Assembly: GCF_009674765.1 (NCBI RefSeq)
Contig: NZ_WKKF01000001.1
Span: 682,001 to 746,000 of the forward strand
DNA length: 64,000 nt
Direction of reading: 5' to 3'
DNA from: Metabacillus idriensis
GTDB taxonomy: Bacteria; Bacillota; Bacilli; Bacillales; Bacillaceae
The notes below the pieces were generated by a model. That model worked only from the letters and a program-made list of their open reading frames with translations, made no database searches and was not told the origin of the DNA. The translations under genes and the position numbers were made by a program. Positions 51,832-61,418 of this stretch are shown piece by piece (position 1 is the stretch's first letter; each line of letters opens with the position of its first letter).

Positions 51832-53267
51832 ATTGGGCAGTTATTTTTCCGTTATTCCTCTTTTTAGTTCTCATTTTCTTCGTCGGTTTTTGGGCTAATC
51901 GTTTTGTGAAATCCTCAGATTCTTTTCTGCAGGAATATTTTCTTGGCGGAAGACAGCTGGGAGGATTTGTGCTTGCGATGACGATGATCGCGACTTACGG
52001 AAGCGCGAGCAGCTTTATCGGCGGACCGGGTGTTGCTTACACACGGGGGCTTGGATGGGTGCTCTTATCCATGGCACAGCTTGCAACAGGATATTTTGTG
52101 CTGATGGTGCTTGGGAAAAAGTTTGCGATTATGGCGCGGCAGTACAAGGCGATTACGCTGATTGATTTTTTGAAAGAACGATATAAAAGCCATGCGGTCG
52201 TCATTATTTCAGCCATCAGTATTATTGTCTTTTTGTTCTCGGCGATGGCTGCCCAGTGGGTTGGCGGTGCAAGATTGATCGAATCGCTGACTGGTTTGTC
52301 TTATACAACCGCTTTGTTCATATTTGCTGTATCCGTTCTTGTGTATGTTATTATCGGCGGATTCAGGGCGGTTGCGCTGACAGATGCGGTTCAGGGTGTC
52401 ATTATGTTTGTTGGTACGCTGGTTCTGCTTGTGGCAACAATTATTGCAGGCGGAGGAATTTCAAACATTATGGCAGAGCTTGTGGCAGAAAATCCGAATC
52501 TTGTATCACCTTATGGGGCAGAGCGCGATTTAACCCCGCTCTATGTTTCTTCTTTTTGGATACTCGTTGGAGTCGGTGTTGTCGGCTTGCCGCAAATTAC
52601 TGTCAGAGCAATGTCCTACAAAGATTCTCGTTCGATGCACAGAGCAATCATTATCGGTACAGCTGTCATCGGGTTTATTATGCTCGGCATGCACTTAATT
52701 GGTGTTTTTGCCCGGCCGATTCTGCCAGGTGTAGAAGTGGGAGATCAGGTAATGCCGATGCTGACGCTGAAAGTATTGCCGCCTTTGCTTGCAGGACTCG
52801 TCCTTGCTGCCCCGATGGCTGCAATCATGTCGACCGTTGATTCACTGCTGATTTTGGTCAGCTCAGCGATAGTAAAGGATATTTATTTAAACTATATTAA
52901 ACCTGAAGCTACGGAAAAACAGGTAAAAAACACAAGCTTCTGGGTAACAAGCGTAATCGGGATTTCCGTGGTGCTGTTCGCATTAAGCCCGCCTGAACTG
53001 CTGATTTGGCTGAACTTGTTTTCGTTCGGAGGACTCGAATCGGTCTTCATTTGGCCAGTTGTTTTCGGCTTATATTGGAGCAAAGGAAATAAATATGGTG
53101 CCGTATCATCGATGATTTTTGGCATGGGGTCATATATTCTGCTTGACCGGCTGCATCCAAATGCGCTCGGCATGCATACCGTTGTGCTTCCGATTCTGAT
53201 TTCCTTATGTGCTTATGTTGCTGGAAGTCTGCTAACACAGCGACTAAATGTTCAGTTAGAAAAATAA
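51828..53267 (+). CDS. panF: sodium/pantothenate symporter PanF
   Basis: A 479-residue sodium:solute symporter (SSF) with 13 predicted helices. SSF landmarks: DSFLQEYFLGGRQLGGFVLA, MTMIATYGSASSFIGGPG, FRAVALTDAVQGVIMFVG and APMAAIMSTVDSLLILVSSA. The pairing with YhdT identifies it as PanF, the pantothenate importer feeding coenzyme A synthesis. Translation is coupled to yhdT. Confidence 0.88.
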   Translation: MNWAVIFPLFLFLVLIFFVGFWANRFVKSSDSFLQEYFLGGRQLGGFVLAMTMIATYGSASSFIGGPGVAYTRGLGWVLLSMAQLATGYFVLMVLGKKFAIMARQYKAITLIDFLKERYKSHAVVIISAISIIVFLFSAMAAQWVGGARLIESLTGLSYTTALFIFAVSVLVYVIIGGFRAVALTDAVQGVIMFVGTLVLLVATIIAGGGISNIMAELVAENPNLVSPYGAERDLTPLYVSSFWILVGVGVVGLPQITVRAMSYKDSRSMHRAIIIGTAVIGFIMLGMHLIGVFARPILPGVEVGDQVMPMLTLKVLPPLLAGLVLAAPMAAIMSTVDSLLILVSSAIVKDIYLNYIKPEATEKQVKNTSFWVTSVIGISVVLFALSPPELLIWLNLFSFGGLESVFIWPVVFGLYWSKGNKYGAVSSMIFGMGSYILLDRLHPNALGMHTVVLPILISLCAYVAGSLLTQRLNVQLEK

Positions 53268-53424
53268 AGAAATTGGTTCATTTTTCCTGGGAAAAATGAA
53301 ACTTAATGGATAGAGAATCGTACATATAGTACGGTTCTTTTAATTTGGACACATACATATGAAAGTAAGCAAGAGCAGTCCGGACACCAGAACTGAATGA
53401 TAGATTTATCAGGGGGAAATAAGA

Positions 53425-53823
53425 ATGTCACTAGCTGCAAAAGCGTATTCATGCAATGGAAGAAGTTCATGGTCAGGAAGTTCACGAACGGAAAAAGAAG
53501 GGTATCAATGGATTGTTAATACGTCGGACAAAGGATACGTCCAATCTGGAGGCTCCATATGCGGGGTCGTCTTAAGCAACACTGTCATTGATTTCAGCGA
53601 TTCCTTTCTCGCTAAAAATGGCTATTCAGGAAACAAATCATCTTATGTAGCAAGCATTCAAAGAACGCTTGCATGCCTAGGCTACTCACCGGGCGCTGCT
53701 GACGGGATCTTCGGAAGCGGGACAGAGAGGGCAGTCAAGGAATTTCAGGCTGACAAAGGCCTTTCAGCAGACGGAATTGTGGGCAAGGATACCTATTATT
53801 GTTTATCGACTGCGAGGTATTAA
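53425..53823 (+). CDS. peptidoglycan-binding domain protein (PG_binding_1)
   Basis: A 132-residue protein with a C-terminal PG_binding_1 repeat (IQRTLACLGYSPGAADGIFG, SGTERAVKEFQADKGLSADG, VGKDTYYCLS). The first ~60 residues (SCNGRSSWSGSS, GYQWIVNTSDKGYVQSGGSI) are unlike known domains. No signal peptide is seen, which is odd for a wall-binding protein; it may be exported by another route or be released with the cell wall. An AGGGGG ribosome site lies upstream, and a hairpin terminator follows. Confidence 0.75.
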   Translation: MSLAAKAYSCNGRSSWSGSSRTEKEGYQWIVNTSDKGYVQSGGSICGVVLSNTVIDFSDSFLAKNGYSGNKSSYVASIQRTLACLGYSPGAADGIFGSGTERAVKEFQADKGLSADGIVGKDTYYCLSTARY

Positions 53824-53873
53824 AAAACAAATTGTACTTTCATTAAAGTTGAGAATTCGAGCTTCAAACAAAA

Positions 53874-53900
53874 AAAGACTCGTCAAATTCGACGAGTCTT
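53874..53900. terminator. terminator between the PG-binding gene and the anti-sigma gene
   Basis: AAAGACTCGTC / GACGAGTCTTT hairpin, bidirectional. Confidence 0.85.
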
Positions 53901-53921
53901 TGGTATTTTAAAACCTCAGTT

Positions 53922-54836
53922 TTAATCATCCAGCTTTAGAATCCGCATCGGATCAAATTCTACAAGTTCGGCTCCTTCCGGGGGAGAAGTATCAAATAGT
54001 TTGTGGTCTTTTTCTGCTTCAATAACCTTGAATTCAATCAGCTTAGGTCCATCATCATTCGGCAATTTTTTCCCATTCTCTATTCTGTATTCATTGATGA
54101 TCCAGTTTGTTTCTTTATCAAACCAGTACTCTGCGATCCATCCATCATCAAACGTAATTTCGTACATATCTGCTTTGCGTCCGACATAGGTCGTTTCCCC
54201 AAGGTGCTTAATTTGGCTGGGATCTAAATCTTTAAAGATATCTTGTGTCATTTGTGAAATGGTTCCGTCTAATGGTTCTAATGTGTATATTTTTTCGTCT
54301 TTGAAATAGGTTATTCGTACACTACCATCTGAGACTTCAAAGTTGCCGTTTGCATATTCATTCCGATTTTTTTGTCCTGATTCATATGTGATCATTTTGT
54401 TGCCATTCGGCGTTTCTTTTACGGTCCGAATAACCAGTTCCGTATCCTTCTTCTTCTTTTTATCTTCATCCTTATGCTCAAGCGGTTTGTCCATTTCTAA
54501 AAACTTGTCTCCAATTAACTCATTGAGCGCTCTTTCTATCGCTGCTTTGACCGGAGGTGTGTTCCAGGCTGCAAGACACAGGATGAAAAGGGATGCACAA
54601 ATGAGTGCTGCGCGTTTTAAGTATTTATATGGATTTGGCTTTTGCTTTTTCTGCTGCAGGAGAACGATGGCTTCATCTTCAAGAATGATGTCCAATGCTT
54701 CTTCAAGCTGCAGAAAGTGTTCAAAGGCTTCTGAGCATTCCTCGCATTCTTCAATGTGTTCAAGCAGGGCATCCTGTTCCGACTCAGACAGCTGATCAAA
54801 GGTCAGAATTTTTTCTTGGCATTTTACGCAGTTCAT
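53922..54836 (-). CDS. anti-sigma factor-like membrane protein
   Basis: A 304-residue protein. The N-terminus is a zinc-binding anti-sigma domain: MNCVKCQEKILTFDQLSESE and LLEHIEECEECSEAFEHF, giving the H-x3-C-x2-C (ZAS) pattern. A single membrane helix (AALICASLFILCLAAW, about residues 85-100) separates it from a ~200-residue outer domain rich in Lys/Glu with beta strands. It is immediately upstream-coupled (1-base spacing) to the sigma factor gene, forming a standard sigma/anti-sigma pair. Confidence 0.82.
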   Translation of the reverse strand: MNCVKCQEKILTFDQLSESEQDALLEHIEECEECSEAFEHFLQLEEALDIILEDEAIVLLQQKKQKPNPYKYLKRAALICASLFILCLAAWNTPPVKAAIERALNELIGDKFLEMDKPLEHKDEDKKKKKDTELVIRTVKETPNGNKMITYESGQKNRNEYANGNFEVSDGSVRITYFKDEKIYTLEPLDGTISQMTQDIFKDLDPSQIKHLGETTYVGRKADMYEITFDDGWIAEYWFDKETNWIINEYRIENGKKLPNDDGPKLIEFKVIEAEKDHKLFDTSPPEGAELVEFDPMRILKLDD

Positions 54837-55367
54837 TTAGAGCACCCCCTTACTTTTAAGAGCGTCCATTAATTTCTTGCGGCCCCTAAATACTCTTGTT
54901 TTTACTTTTGCAAGGGAAATTTTAAGGCTTGCAGCTATTTCTTCGTATGAACGGCCTTGATTTCTTAAGATGAGAATATTCTTTGTTTCCTGATCAAGCG
55001 TCTGAAAAACTTCTTTAACCTCACCGATCATTTCTTTCGACAGAAATGCCCGTTCCGGTGTTTCAGTGTCGATGCTGATGTGGTGCTTGTATTCTTCACT
55101 CACATGCTGAACCGTATCCTGATTGCGTTTCATTTTGCGCAGATGATCATAGGTTGTGTTTTTTGAAAGTATGGTAATCCATGCTTCGATATTTTCAGGA
55201 TATTCTCTCTCTTTGTCTGAAAAGTACCGAAAGATTTTAATAGAAGCATCTTGAAGGATGTCATCGACTAGAGAAGGATTCTTGATTAACTTCCTGATGG
55301 TTCTCTCCATTCGGGGACGGTGCGCTTCAATCAGCTTTTCAACATTCACTGTTTCCAATCTCCCCAC
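54837..55367 (-). CDS. ECF sigma factor paired with the anti-sigma protein
   Basis: A 176-residue sigma factor. Region 2 is PSLVDDILQDASIKIFRYFS and region 4 is RNQGRSYEEIAASLKISLAK, with the helix ending TRVFRGRKKLMDALKSKGVL. Start may be GTG 55367 or GTG 55349; both have G-rich upstream sequence. The anti-sigma gene begins one base after its stop codon. Together they probably report envelope stress; regulon not predictable from here. Confidence 0.85.
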   Translation of the reverse strand: MGRLETVNVEKLIEAHRPRMERTIRKLIKNPSLVDDILQDASIKIFRYFSDKEREYPENIEAWITILSKNTTYDHLRKMKRNQDTVQHVSEEYKHHISIDTETPERAFLSKEMIGEVKEVFQTLDQETKNILILRNQGRSYEEIAASLKISLAKVKTRVFRGRKKLMDALKSKGVL

Positions 55368-55565
55368 CCTTTTTCCTTACTGAATTGACGTCGCGTAATG
55401 ACATTAGTTTCAAAAATATGTAAAATAAAAAAATCAAACCTCTGTCATTATAACAAAGGACAGCATGTACACATGAAATTATTTTATAATAATGGAAACT
55501 TTTTTCCTTCTTATTCGTATTACATTTGAATACATAAATCGACAGAAAGAAATGAGGTTTAAAAC

Positions 55566-56507
55566 ATGACGCAGTATGCACTTGAAGTGCAGTCTCTGAC
55601 AAAGAAAATCGGCAAAAAAACAATCGTGGATGATGTCAGCTTTCAAGTTGAAAAAGGGGAAATCTTCGGTCTGCTTGGTCCTAATGGCGCCGGTAAAACA
55701 ACGATTATCCGCATGATTGTCAGTCTGATCAACCGCACTGGCGGGGATGTGATCATTAATGGCCATAATCTCGATGATTCCTTCAAGGAAGCAATGAGCG
55801 AAATAGGCGCAATCGTAGAGAACCCGGAGTTTTACAAATATATGAGCGGATTAAAAAACATCCGTCATTATGAACGGATGGCCGTAAAAGATATTTCAGA
55901 AGAACGCAGAAATGAAGTCATTGAACTTATAGGCCTTCAGAATGCGATGCAGCAAAAGGTGAAAACTTATTCACTTGGCATGCGCCAGCGGCTTGGAGTT
56001 GCACAGTCTTTATTGCATAATCCGTCTGTCTTGATTTTTGACGAGCCGACAAACGGTTTGGATCCGCAGGGAATCAGAGAGTTCAGAGATTATTTGCGCA
56101 AACTCGCAAACGAAGGGATCTCCGTGCTGGTCTCATCCCATCTGCTGTCAGAAATGCAGCTGATGTGCGACAGGTTCGCCATTATTGAAAAAGGAAAATT
56201 GATTCACATTTCATCCATGCATGATTCAATGGAAGAAAGTCATGAAATGACACGCGAGGTTGTTTTTGAAGTAAGCGACAGCTCTCAGGCGGCCATTCTC
56301 ATTAAAGAAAATAGCTTATATGAAGGTGTGATGGAAGCAAAGGGCGACCAGCTTAAGCTTCATTTGGACAAGGAAAAGACGATGGCCATTAATCAGCTGC
56401 TCGTTTCAAGCGGAGTCGGCGTATACGGAATCACAAGCCATAAAGCAACACTTGAAGACCGCTTTTTAGAGCTGACGAACAAAGAGAAAAAGGAGCAAAT
56501 GCTATGA
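55566..56507 (+). CDS. ABC transporter ATP-binding protein (BcrA-like)
   Basis: A 313-residue ATPase with Walker A FGLLGPNGAGKTTIIRMIVS, signature YSLGMRQRLGVAQ and Walker B LIFDEPTNGLDPQGI. The C-terminal ~90 residues are the extra regulatory region typical of bacitracin/lantibiotic-immunity-type exporters. The permease gene overlaps its stop codon by 4 bases. Substrate unknown. Confidence 0.88.
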   Translation: MTQYALEVQSLTKKIGKKTIVDDVSFQVEKGEIFGLLGPNGAGKTTIIRMIVSLINRTGGDVIINGHNLDDSFKEAMSEIGAIVENPEFYKYMSGLKNIRHYERMAVKDISEERRNEVIELIGLQNAMQQKVKTYSLGMRQRLGVAQSLLHNPSVLIFDEPTNGLDPQGIREFRDYLRKLANEGISVLVSSHLLSEMQLMCDRFAIIEKGKLIHISSMHDSMEESHEMTREVVFEVSDSSQAAILIKENSLYEGVMEAKGDQLKLHLDKEKTMAINQLLVSSGVGVYGITSHKATLEDRFLELTNKEKKEQML

Positions 56508-57460
56508 TTGGACTCATACAAAATGAATGGATGAAAATCTTTTCGAAGCTGTCCAGCTGGATTTATCTTATTTTACTAGTGGTCCTCGTATCCGGAGCTG
56601 CTTTTATCGATTACAAGTTTTCAGAGAAACCGAGCGATAACTGGCGCCAGGACGTTCAGGCAGAAATCACGCAGCTGCAGAAGGATATGAAAGATCTGCC
56701 GGCAGAGGAACAGGAATGGCAGCAAATGCAAATTGGGGAAAAGCAGCTGTATTTGCAGGAGGACATTAATCCTAATGCCAAAAGCACCTGGCATTTTCTA
56801 AATAATGTTGTCTTTATGATGACGTCTGTCGTTACATTGTTTGCGGTTATTGTGTGCAGTGCAAATGTGGCATCTGAATTCTCGGACGGGACCATTAAAC
56901 AGCTGCTGATCAGACCGCATAGAAGGTGGAAGGTATTGCTTTCTAAATACATCGCAGCGACGCTTTACTCGCTTCTTCTTTTGCTTGCGCTGCTTACTGC
57001 CGGGTATTTAGCAGCTCTGATCATGTTTGGTGCAGGAGATTTTGGTGAAAGAATGTTTGAAATGTCGATGGAAGGTCAAATGAATCCTGAAAACATCGTG
57101 GCTGTAGGCGATCAGGCTGTGCTGAAACTGCTTTATTTCCTGCCGAGTCTATTCATCGTAACAGCGATTGCTTTCATGTTGTCGACTTTATTTAAGAGTC
57201 AGGCACTTGCAGTCGGCATCGGGATTTTTGTCCTGTTTTTCTCATCGACAATCGGAGGAGTCATTCTTTTCTTGGCTGAAAAATACACATGGACAAAATT
57301 TTTAATCTTTCCGCACATGGATCTGACTGTGTATGCCTATCAGGATAAGATCCTTGAAACCATTACGCTGCCAATCTCATTGCTTATTTTGGCCATTTAT
57401 TATGCGGTATTTATGACGATAACGTTCCTGTATTTTCAGAAAAGAGATATCAGCATATAA
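56504..57460 (+). CDS. ABC-2 type permease
   Basis: A 318-residue membrane protein with about six helices, beginning MIGLIQNEWMKIFSKLSSW, as in permeases of the ABC-2 (BcrB-like) exporter group. A long outer loop (about residues 35-90) lies between helix 1 and 2. SANVASEFSDGTIKQLLIRP is the usual conserved segment. It is coupled to the ATPase upstream; the two likely export or provide immunity to a peptide antibiotic. Confidence 0.85.
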   Translation: MIGLIQNEWMKIFSKLSSWIYLILLVVLVSGAAFIDYKFSEKPSDNWRQDVQAEITQLQKDMKDLPAEEQEWQQMQIGEKQLYLQEDINPNAKSTWHFLNNVVFMMTSVVTLFAVIVCSANVASEFSDGTIKQLLIRPHRRWKVLLSKYIAATLYSLLLLLALLTAGYLAALIMFGAGDFGERMFEMSMEGQMNPENIVAVGDQAVLKLLYFLPSLFIVTAIAFMLSTLFKSQALAVGIGIFVLFFSSTIGGVILFLAEKYTWTKFLIFPHMDLTVYAYQDKILETITLPISLLILAIYYAVFMTITFLYFQKRDISI

Positions 57461-57467
57461 TTTTCCA

Positions 57468-57502
57468 CCAAAAAAGAATCAATTCATTTGGTTCTTTTTT
57501 GG
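57468..57502 (+). terminator. terminator of the ABC operon
   Basis: CCAAAAAAGAATC / GGTTCTTTTTTGG inverted repeat with T-run. Confidence 0.75.
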
Positions 57503-57558
57503 TTTATGGAGTAAAATAGAGGACAGATATGAGTGGAGAAATCAGGAGGAGAAATATC

Positions 57559-58389
57559 TTGCACAGAAATCAGAAATTCTATAACTATTTGAAGCAGCGG
57601 GCGCATCATTTGACGGAAGAATGGTATGACTCTCTGGATAAATCCCAAACAGGAGGTGTATACACCTCAAAAGACCCTGAAGTGATTAAAGCTTTAAAGG
57701 CACAAAACCAGGAATTTCATCAAAGATTTATTCAGGTTTTTGCTGAGGAAGAAAAGGGTTTTATGGAGCTGTTTGAAGAATGGATCGAGAAAATCGCTAA
57801 AGACGGCGAGCATTTAAGTACACCGATTCAGTTTATTATTAAAGAATTTATGAGAACGCGCAGTCAGTATTTAGATGAAGTCAGTACATTTGCGCGTCTT
57901 CATCCCGAGGATTACTCTCAAGAACAGTATAATGCCTGGAAAGATATAATAGTGAGAGCGCATGACAGGGTTATTTATCATTTTGTTGAAGAGACCCAAA
58001 AAACAGCTGACCGTCAATTAAAAGCTCAGCAGGAAATGATTTATGAGCTCAGCTCACCCGTTATCAAACTTCAGGATGACACGGCCTTGCTTCCGCTTGT
58101 TGGAGATATTGACACAGCTCGCGCTAAAATGGTTCTTGAAAATACGTTAAAGCAATGTTCTGAAAAGAGAGTGTCTCATTTGTATATTGATTTATCTGGT
58201 GTAGTGATGATTGATACGATGGTGGCACATCAAATTTTCCAATTGATTGATGCTCTGAACCTGATCGGCATAAAAACAACATTGTCCGGCATTCGTCCTG
58301 AAATCGCGTTAACATCTATGCAGCTTGGACTGACGTTTGATAATATTTCCATAAAATCGACACTATCTCAGGCACTTGCAGCTAGATAG
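57559..58389 (+). CDS. RsbR-type STAS domain protein
   Basis: A 276-residue protein from TTG 57559: AGGAGGAG is seven bases upstream, making it a better start than ATG 57529, whose codons include that ribosome site. The N-terminal RsbR-like helical region (about residues 1-150) is followed by a STAS domain with LYIDLSGVVMIDTMVAHQIF, the Thr region phosphorylated by RsbT in RsbR proteins. RsbR proteins form the stressosome controlling sigma-B. The MEDS gene is ~95 bases downstream. Confidence 0.85.
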   Translation: MHRNQKFYNYLKQRAHHLTEEWYDSLDKSQTGGVYTSKDPEVIKALKAQNQEFHQRFIQVFAEEEKGFMELFEEWIEKIAKDGEHLSTPIQFIIKEFMRTRSQYLDEVSTFARLHPEDYSQEQYNAWKDIIVRAHDRVIYHFVEETQKTADRQLKAQQEMIYELSSPVIKLQDDTALLPLVGDIDTARAKMVLENTLKQCSEKRVSHLYIDLSGVVMIDTMVAHQIFQLIDALNLIGIKTTLSGIRPEIALTSMQLGLTFDNISIKSTLSQALAAR

Positions 58390-58484
58390 GCTTTAGGACA
58401 TAAATTGAAAATGTCTGCGAACAGTCTAGGGGGATCTTTGTTTCTCAAGATAAAATGTTAAGAGCACATTAAGGGGAAATGTAC

Positions 58485-59054
58485 GTGAAACAAAAAATAG
58501 ATCAGTTCACAAAAGATTTAATGCAAGCAGCAGGCGGACATATATTGTATTACATTCATAATGAAGAAATATATATTGAAAATACGGTTGCTTATATAGT
58601 GTCTGGAGTAGAACAGGGAGATCGCGTTTTTGTAATTGAAAATGAAAGATTGTCACCTGCCATTGTCAGCAAAACCAAACAGCTTTTGACTAAAGAACAG
58701 TTTGCTAAAGTTCACTTCATAAACAATTTTGATTTTTATAGTTTGCACGGAGAGTTTAATTCAATGAAAATCACCGATTACTTTTCTTCTATTGTTAATC
58801 CTTATATAGAGGCTAAAGATTCTATTCGGACATGGGCCCATGTAGAATGGGGAAAAGTCAATGATGTGATAAAGACGATTGGCGAATACGAAATGAATGC
58901 AAACAAAACGGTTTCTGAAATGGGGATTATTTCTGTTTGCGCCTATGATGCTGAAAGAGTTCCTGAAGAATTGAAAGAAAACTTAATGATTAATCATGAT
59001 TTTTTCATGACGGATAATGATATTTTGGATCTTTCAAATGCAGAAGTGAAATGA
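58485..59054 (+). CDS. MEDS domain (DcmR-like) sensory protein
   Basis: A 189-residue protein starting at GTG 58485, with AAGGGG eight bases upstream (the ATG at 58479 is too close to it). MEDS (methanogen/methylotroph DcmR sensory) features: HILYYIHNEEIYIENTVAYI and VEQGDRVFVIENERL, then TYF-type central strands and SVCAYDAERVPEELKENLM. MEDS proteins are small sensors often in stress pathways; in bacilli they are linked to sigma-B regulation. It follows an RsbR-type gene. Confidence 0.8.
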   Translation: MKQKIDQFTKDLMQAAGGHILYYIHNEEIYIENTVAYIVSGVEQGDRVFVIENERLSPAIVSKTKQLLTKEQFAKVHFINNFDFYSLHGEFNSMKITDYFSSIVNPYIEAKDSIRTWAHVEWGKVNDVIKTIGEYEMNANKTVSEMGIISVCAYDAERVPEELKENLMINHDFFMTDNDILDLSNAEVK

Positions 59055-59061
59055 AAAAAGG

Positions 59062-59096
59062 AAGAGCGGAGAGTAAATCTCCGCTCTTATTTTTTG
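59062..59096. terminator. terminator after the MEDS gene
   Basis: AAGAGCGGAGA / TCTCCGCTCTT stem followed by a T-run; it overlaps the 3' end of the gene on the opposite strand. Confidence 0.8.
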
Positions 59097-59497
59097 TACT
59101 GAAAGGCAGCCGTTTCAATCTTAGCTAAAATCGTGGTTACTTTGCCATTCAGCTCTTTTTCTTTGACAGGTATGACGTGCCAGCCTTGTTTATTGAGGTA
59201 TCTCCTTTTTTTAAGGTCCTCAATTTTGTCCGAATCTGGGGCACAGCGGAGGGCAATCCGGTAATAGGGGAGTACTAAATCCAGCGTATAGGGTCCGCAT
59301 TTTTCTTGAACCCGTACATAATAGCCATTGTTGCGGAGGGTATCATAGAGCCTGCGCTGCATCCTGCTTTCACACTTTTGATCCTGCCTCTGAAAGATTT
59401 CAGGATCAGCATTTATATAAAGATAGAAGAGGACAATGAATAATGGCAGCCATAAAAAGATTAAGAATAAAAGCGTAACCTGTGTCATGCTTATCAC
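59087..59497 (-). CDS. membrane-anchored restriction-endonuclease-like protein, degenerate
   Basis: A 136-residue protein with one N-terminal membrane helix (VTLLFLIFLWLPLFIVLFYL). The soluble part follows a DUF559/PD-(D/E)XK layout: ESRMQRRLYDTLRNNGYYV, then YTLDLVLPYYRIALR and RRYLNKQGWHVIPVKEKEL. The usual acidic E-x-K after the LDLV strand is replaced by residues RC, so nuclease activity is doubtful. No partner is obvious. Convergent with the MEDS gene. Confidence 0.55.
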   Translation of the reverse strand: MISMTQVTLLFLIFLWLPLFIVLFYLYINADPEIFQRQDQKCESRMQRRLYDTLRNNGYYVRVQEKCGPYTLDLVLPYYRIALRCAPDSDKIEDLKKRRYLNKQGWHVIPVKEKELNGKVTTILAKIETAAFQYKK

Positions 59498-59603
59498 CTC
59501 TGCCCATTAGCTTTTGCAAGTTCGGCATGAACCATTCTTTTAAGTGCTTGTGGAAAATTATACAAGTATTCATGGTAAAATGAAGAAAAAGGGAGGGGTA
59601 AGC

Positions 59604-60338
59604 ATGAAGCAGAACATTTATGATCATGAGACGTTTTTTGAGTACTATCGATCTCACCGCAAAACAGGGGTGACCTACAATGATTTTGTCGAGCAGCCGG
59701 CGATGAAAGCTGCGCTGCCTGATCTTCATGGGAAAAGCATTCTTGACTTGGGCTGCGGGACAGGAGACTTTGCGAAATATTGCGTCGATCATGGTGCTTC
59801 TTCTGTTATGGGAGTGGATCTTTCTGAAAAAATGCTGAATCAGGCCATCTTTGAAAACTCGCATGAGAAGATCGAGTATGTCTGTTCTTCTATTGAAGAA
59901 TATGTGGCGGTGGATGACTCATTTGACGTCATTATAAGCTCGCTTGCCTTCCATTACATTGAAGACTTTACGGAACTGATCAAAAAAATAAGCAGATGGC
60001 TGAAACCCGGCGGCAAGCTTGTGTTTTCTGTAGAACATCCCGTTGTGACAGCCCGCTTAGAGATGAACAATTGGGTAATAGACCAAGATAAACACAAACT
60101 CCACTGGGCATTCGATAATTATCATGAAGAGGGAATGCGTGAGCAAGAATGGGTAATTAAGGGAGTCGTTAAATATCACCGTACTCTATCAACCATTGTC
60201 AATACGGTTATCAAAGAAGGGCTTGTACTGGAAGAATTAAAAGAGCCGCAATCGATACCAATCGGACTTGAGCGGCTGCCAAAGCTTGTAAATGAAAAGC
60301 GCAGACCCTCTTTTCTAATCGTAAAAGCAGGAAAGTAA
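59604..60338 (+). CDS. class I SAM-dependent methyltransferase
   Basis: A 244-residue methyltransferase from ATG 59604 (GGGAGGGG upstream; an earlier in-frame start at 59544 is less likely). SAM motif I is SILDLGCGTGDFAKY, then VMGVDLSEKMLNQAI (motif post I) and FDVIISSLAFHYIEDF (motif II), and motif III in KPGGKLVFSVEHPV. Substrate not known; such short proteins often modify small molecules. Possibly cotranscribed with the following monooxygenase gene. Confidence 0.85.
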   Translation: MKQNIYDHETFFEYYRSHRKTGVTYNDFVEQPAMKAALPDLHGKSILDLGCGTGDFAKYCVDHGASSVMGVDLSEKMLNQAIFENSHEKIEYVCSSIEEYVAVDDSFDVIISSLAFHYIEDFTELIKKISRWLKPGGKLVFSVEHPVVTARLEMNNWVIDQDKHKLHWAFDNYHEEGMREQEWVIKGVVKYHRTLSTIVNTVIKEGLVLEELKEPQSIPIGLERLPKLVNEKRRPSFLIVKAGK

Positions 60339-60413
60339 AAGCGAGAACGCTTCTATTTTCAGAAGATAAGCGTGTATAATAGGATCATTAAAACCAAGAA
60401 AGAAGTGGAAGGT

Positions 60414-61418
60414 TTGAAGCTGAGTATTTTAGATCAGGCACCAATTGCGCAGTCTGCTTCCCCGCAAGCTGCGCTGCAGGAATCATTGAAGCTTGCGCAG
60501 CTGGCTGAAAATACAGGCTACTCACGATACTGGATCGCCGAGCATCATGATATGGCGGGACTTGCGTGTCCTGCGCCGGAAGTGATGCTGAGCTATATTG
60601 GTGCCGGAACACGTACGATCCGAATCGGTGCTGGTGCGATTTTGCTGCCGCATTATAAGCCATACAAAGTGGCTGAAACGTTTCATCTGCTTGCCACTCT
60701 ATTTCCGGGAAGAATTGATCTTGGAATTGGAAGGGCTCCAGGAGGATCAGCTGAAGCAACAATAGCTTTGTCCGATAATTTCCTTGAAAACGTACGGACA
60801 ATGCCGCAAAAATTGAAAGAACTGCTTCGCTTTTTACATAATGATTTTCCAGCTGAGCATATGTTCTCTAAGATTAAAGCTTCGCCTATTCCAGCAGAGT
60901 CCCCTGAAGTCTGGCTTCTCGGCACAAGCGAAAAAAGCGGGAAGCTTGCTGCTCAAACAGGGATCGCTTATGCTTTCGGCCAGTTTATGAGTGATAAGAA
61001 CGGGGCGGAAATGCTAAAAGGATACAAGGATTTGTTTCAGCCGAAATATGAACTGAAGCAGCCCAAATCCATTTTGACTGTAAATGCCGTTTGTGCAGAA
61101 ACGACAGAAAAAGCAAAAGAAATGGCAAGCAGCGCACATCTGTGGAGAATGCAGCAGCTCCAGGGAATAACAAGCGGTGTTCCATCTATAGACGAGGCAA
61201 AGGATTACAAATACAATCCTGAAGAACGGGAAATGATTGAGGCAGCTGAGGCAAAGATGGTGATCGGAAATCCATCTGAAGTCAAAAAGCAGCTTATGGA
61301 AATCGAAAGAAACTGCGGTGCGGATGAGCTGATGATTGTCACAATTACACACAGCTATGAGGATCGCCTCAAATCTTACAAATTAATCGCAGATGAAATG
61401 GGAGAGATGATGAAATGA
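60414..61418 (+). CDS. luciferase-like (LLM class) flavin-dependent oxidoreductase
   Basis: A 334-residue protein from TTG 60414, chosen because the family N-terminus ([19 protein letters not shown]) begins there and AAGTGG precedes it by five bases. Landmarks: [40 protein letters not shown] and [20 protein letters not shown], common to the bacterial luciferase/YvbT group. These oxidise aldehydes, amides or siderophore-like molecules with FMN. The following lipoprotein gene overlaps by four bases (ATGA). Confidence 0.82.
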   Translation: MKLSILDQAPIAQSASPQAALQESLKLAQLAENTGYSRYWIAEHHDMAGLACPAPEVMLSYIGAGTRTIRIGAGAILLPHYKPYKVAETFHLLATLFPGRIDLGIGRAPGGSAEATIALSDNFLENVRTMPQKLKELLRFLHNDFPAEHMFSKIKASPIPAESPEVWLLGTSEKSGKLAAQTGIAYAFGQFMSDKNGAEMLKGYKDLFQPKYELKQPKSILTVNAVCAETTEKAKEMASSAHLWRMQQLQGITSGVPSIDEAKDYKYNPEEREMIEAAEAKMVIGNPSEVKKQLMEIERNCGADELMIVTITHSYEDRLKSYKLIADEMGEMMK

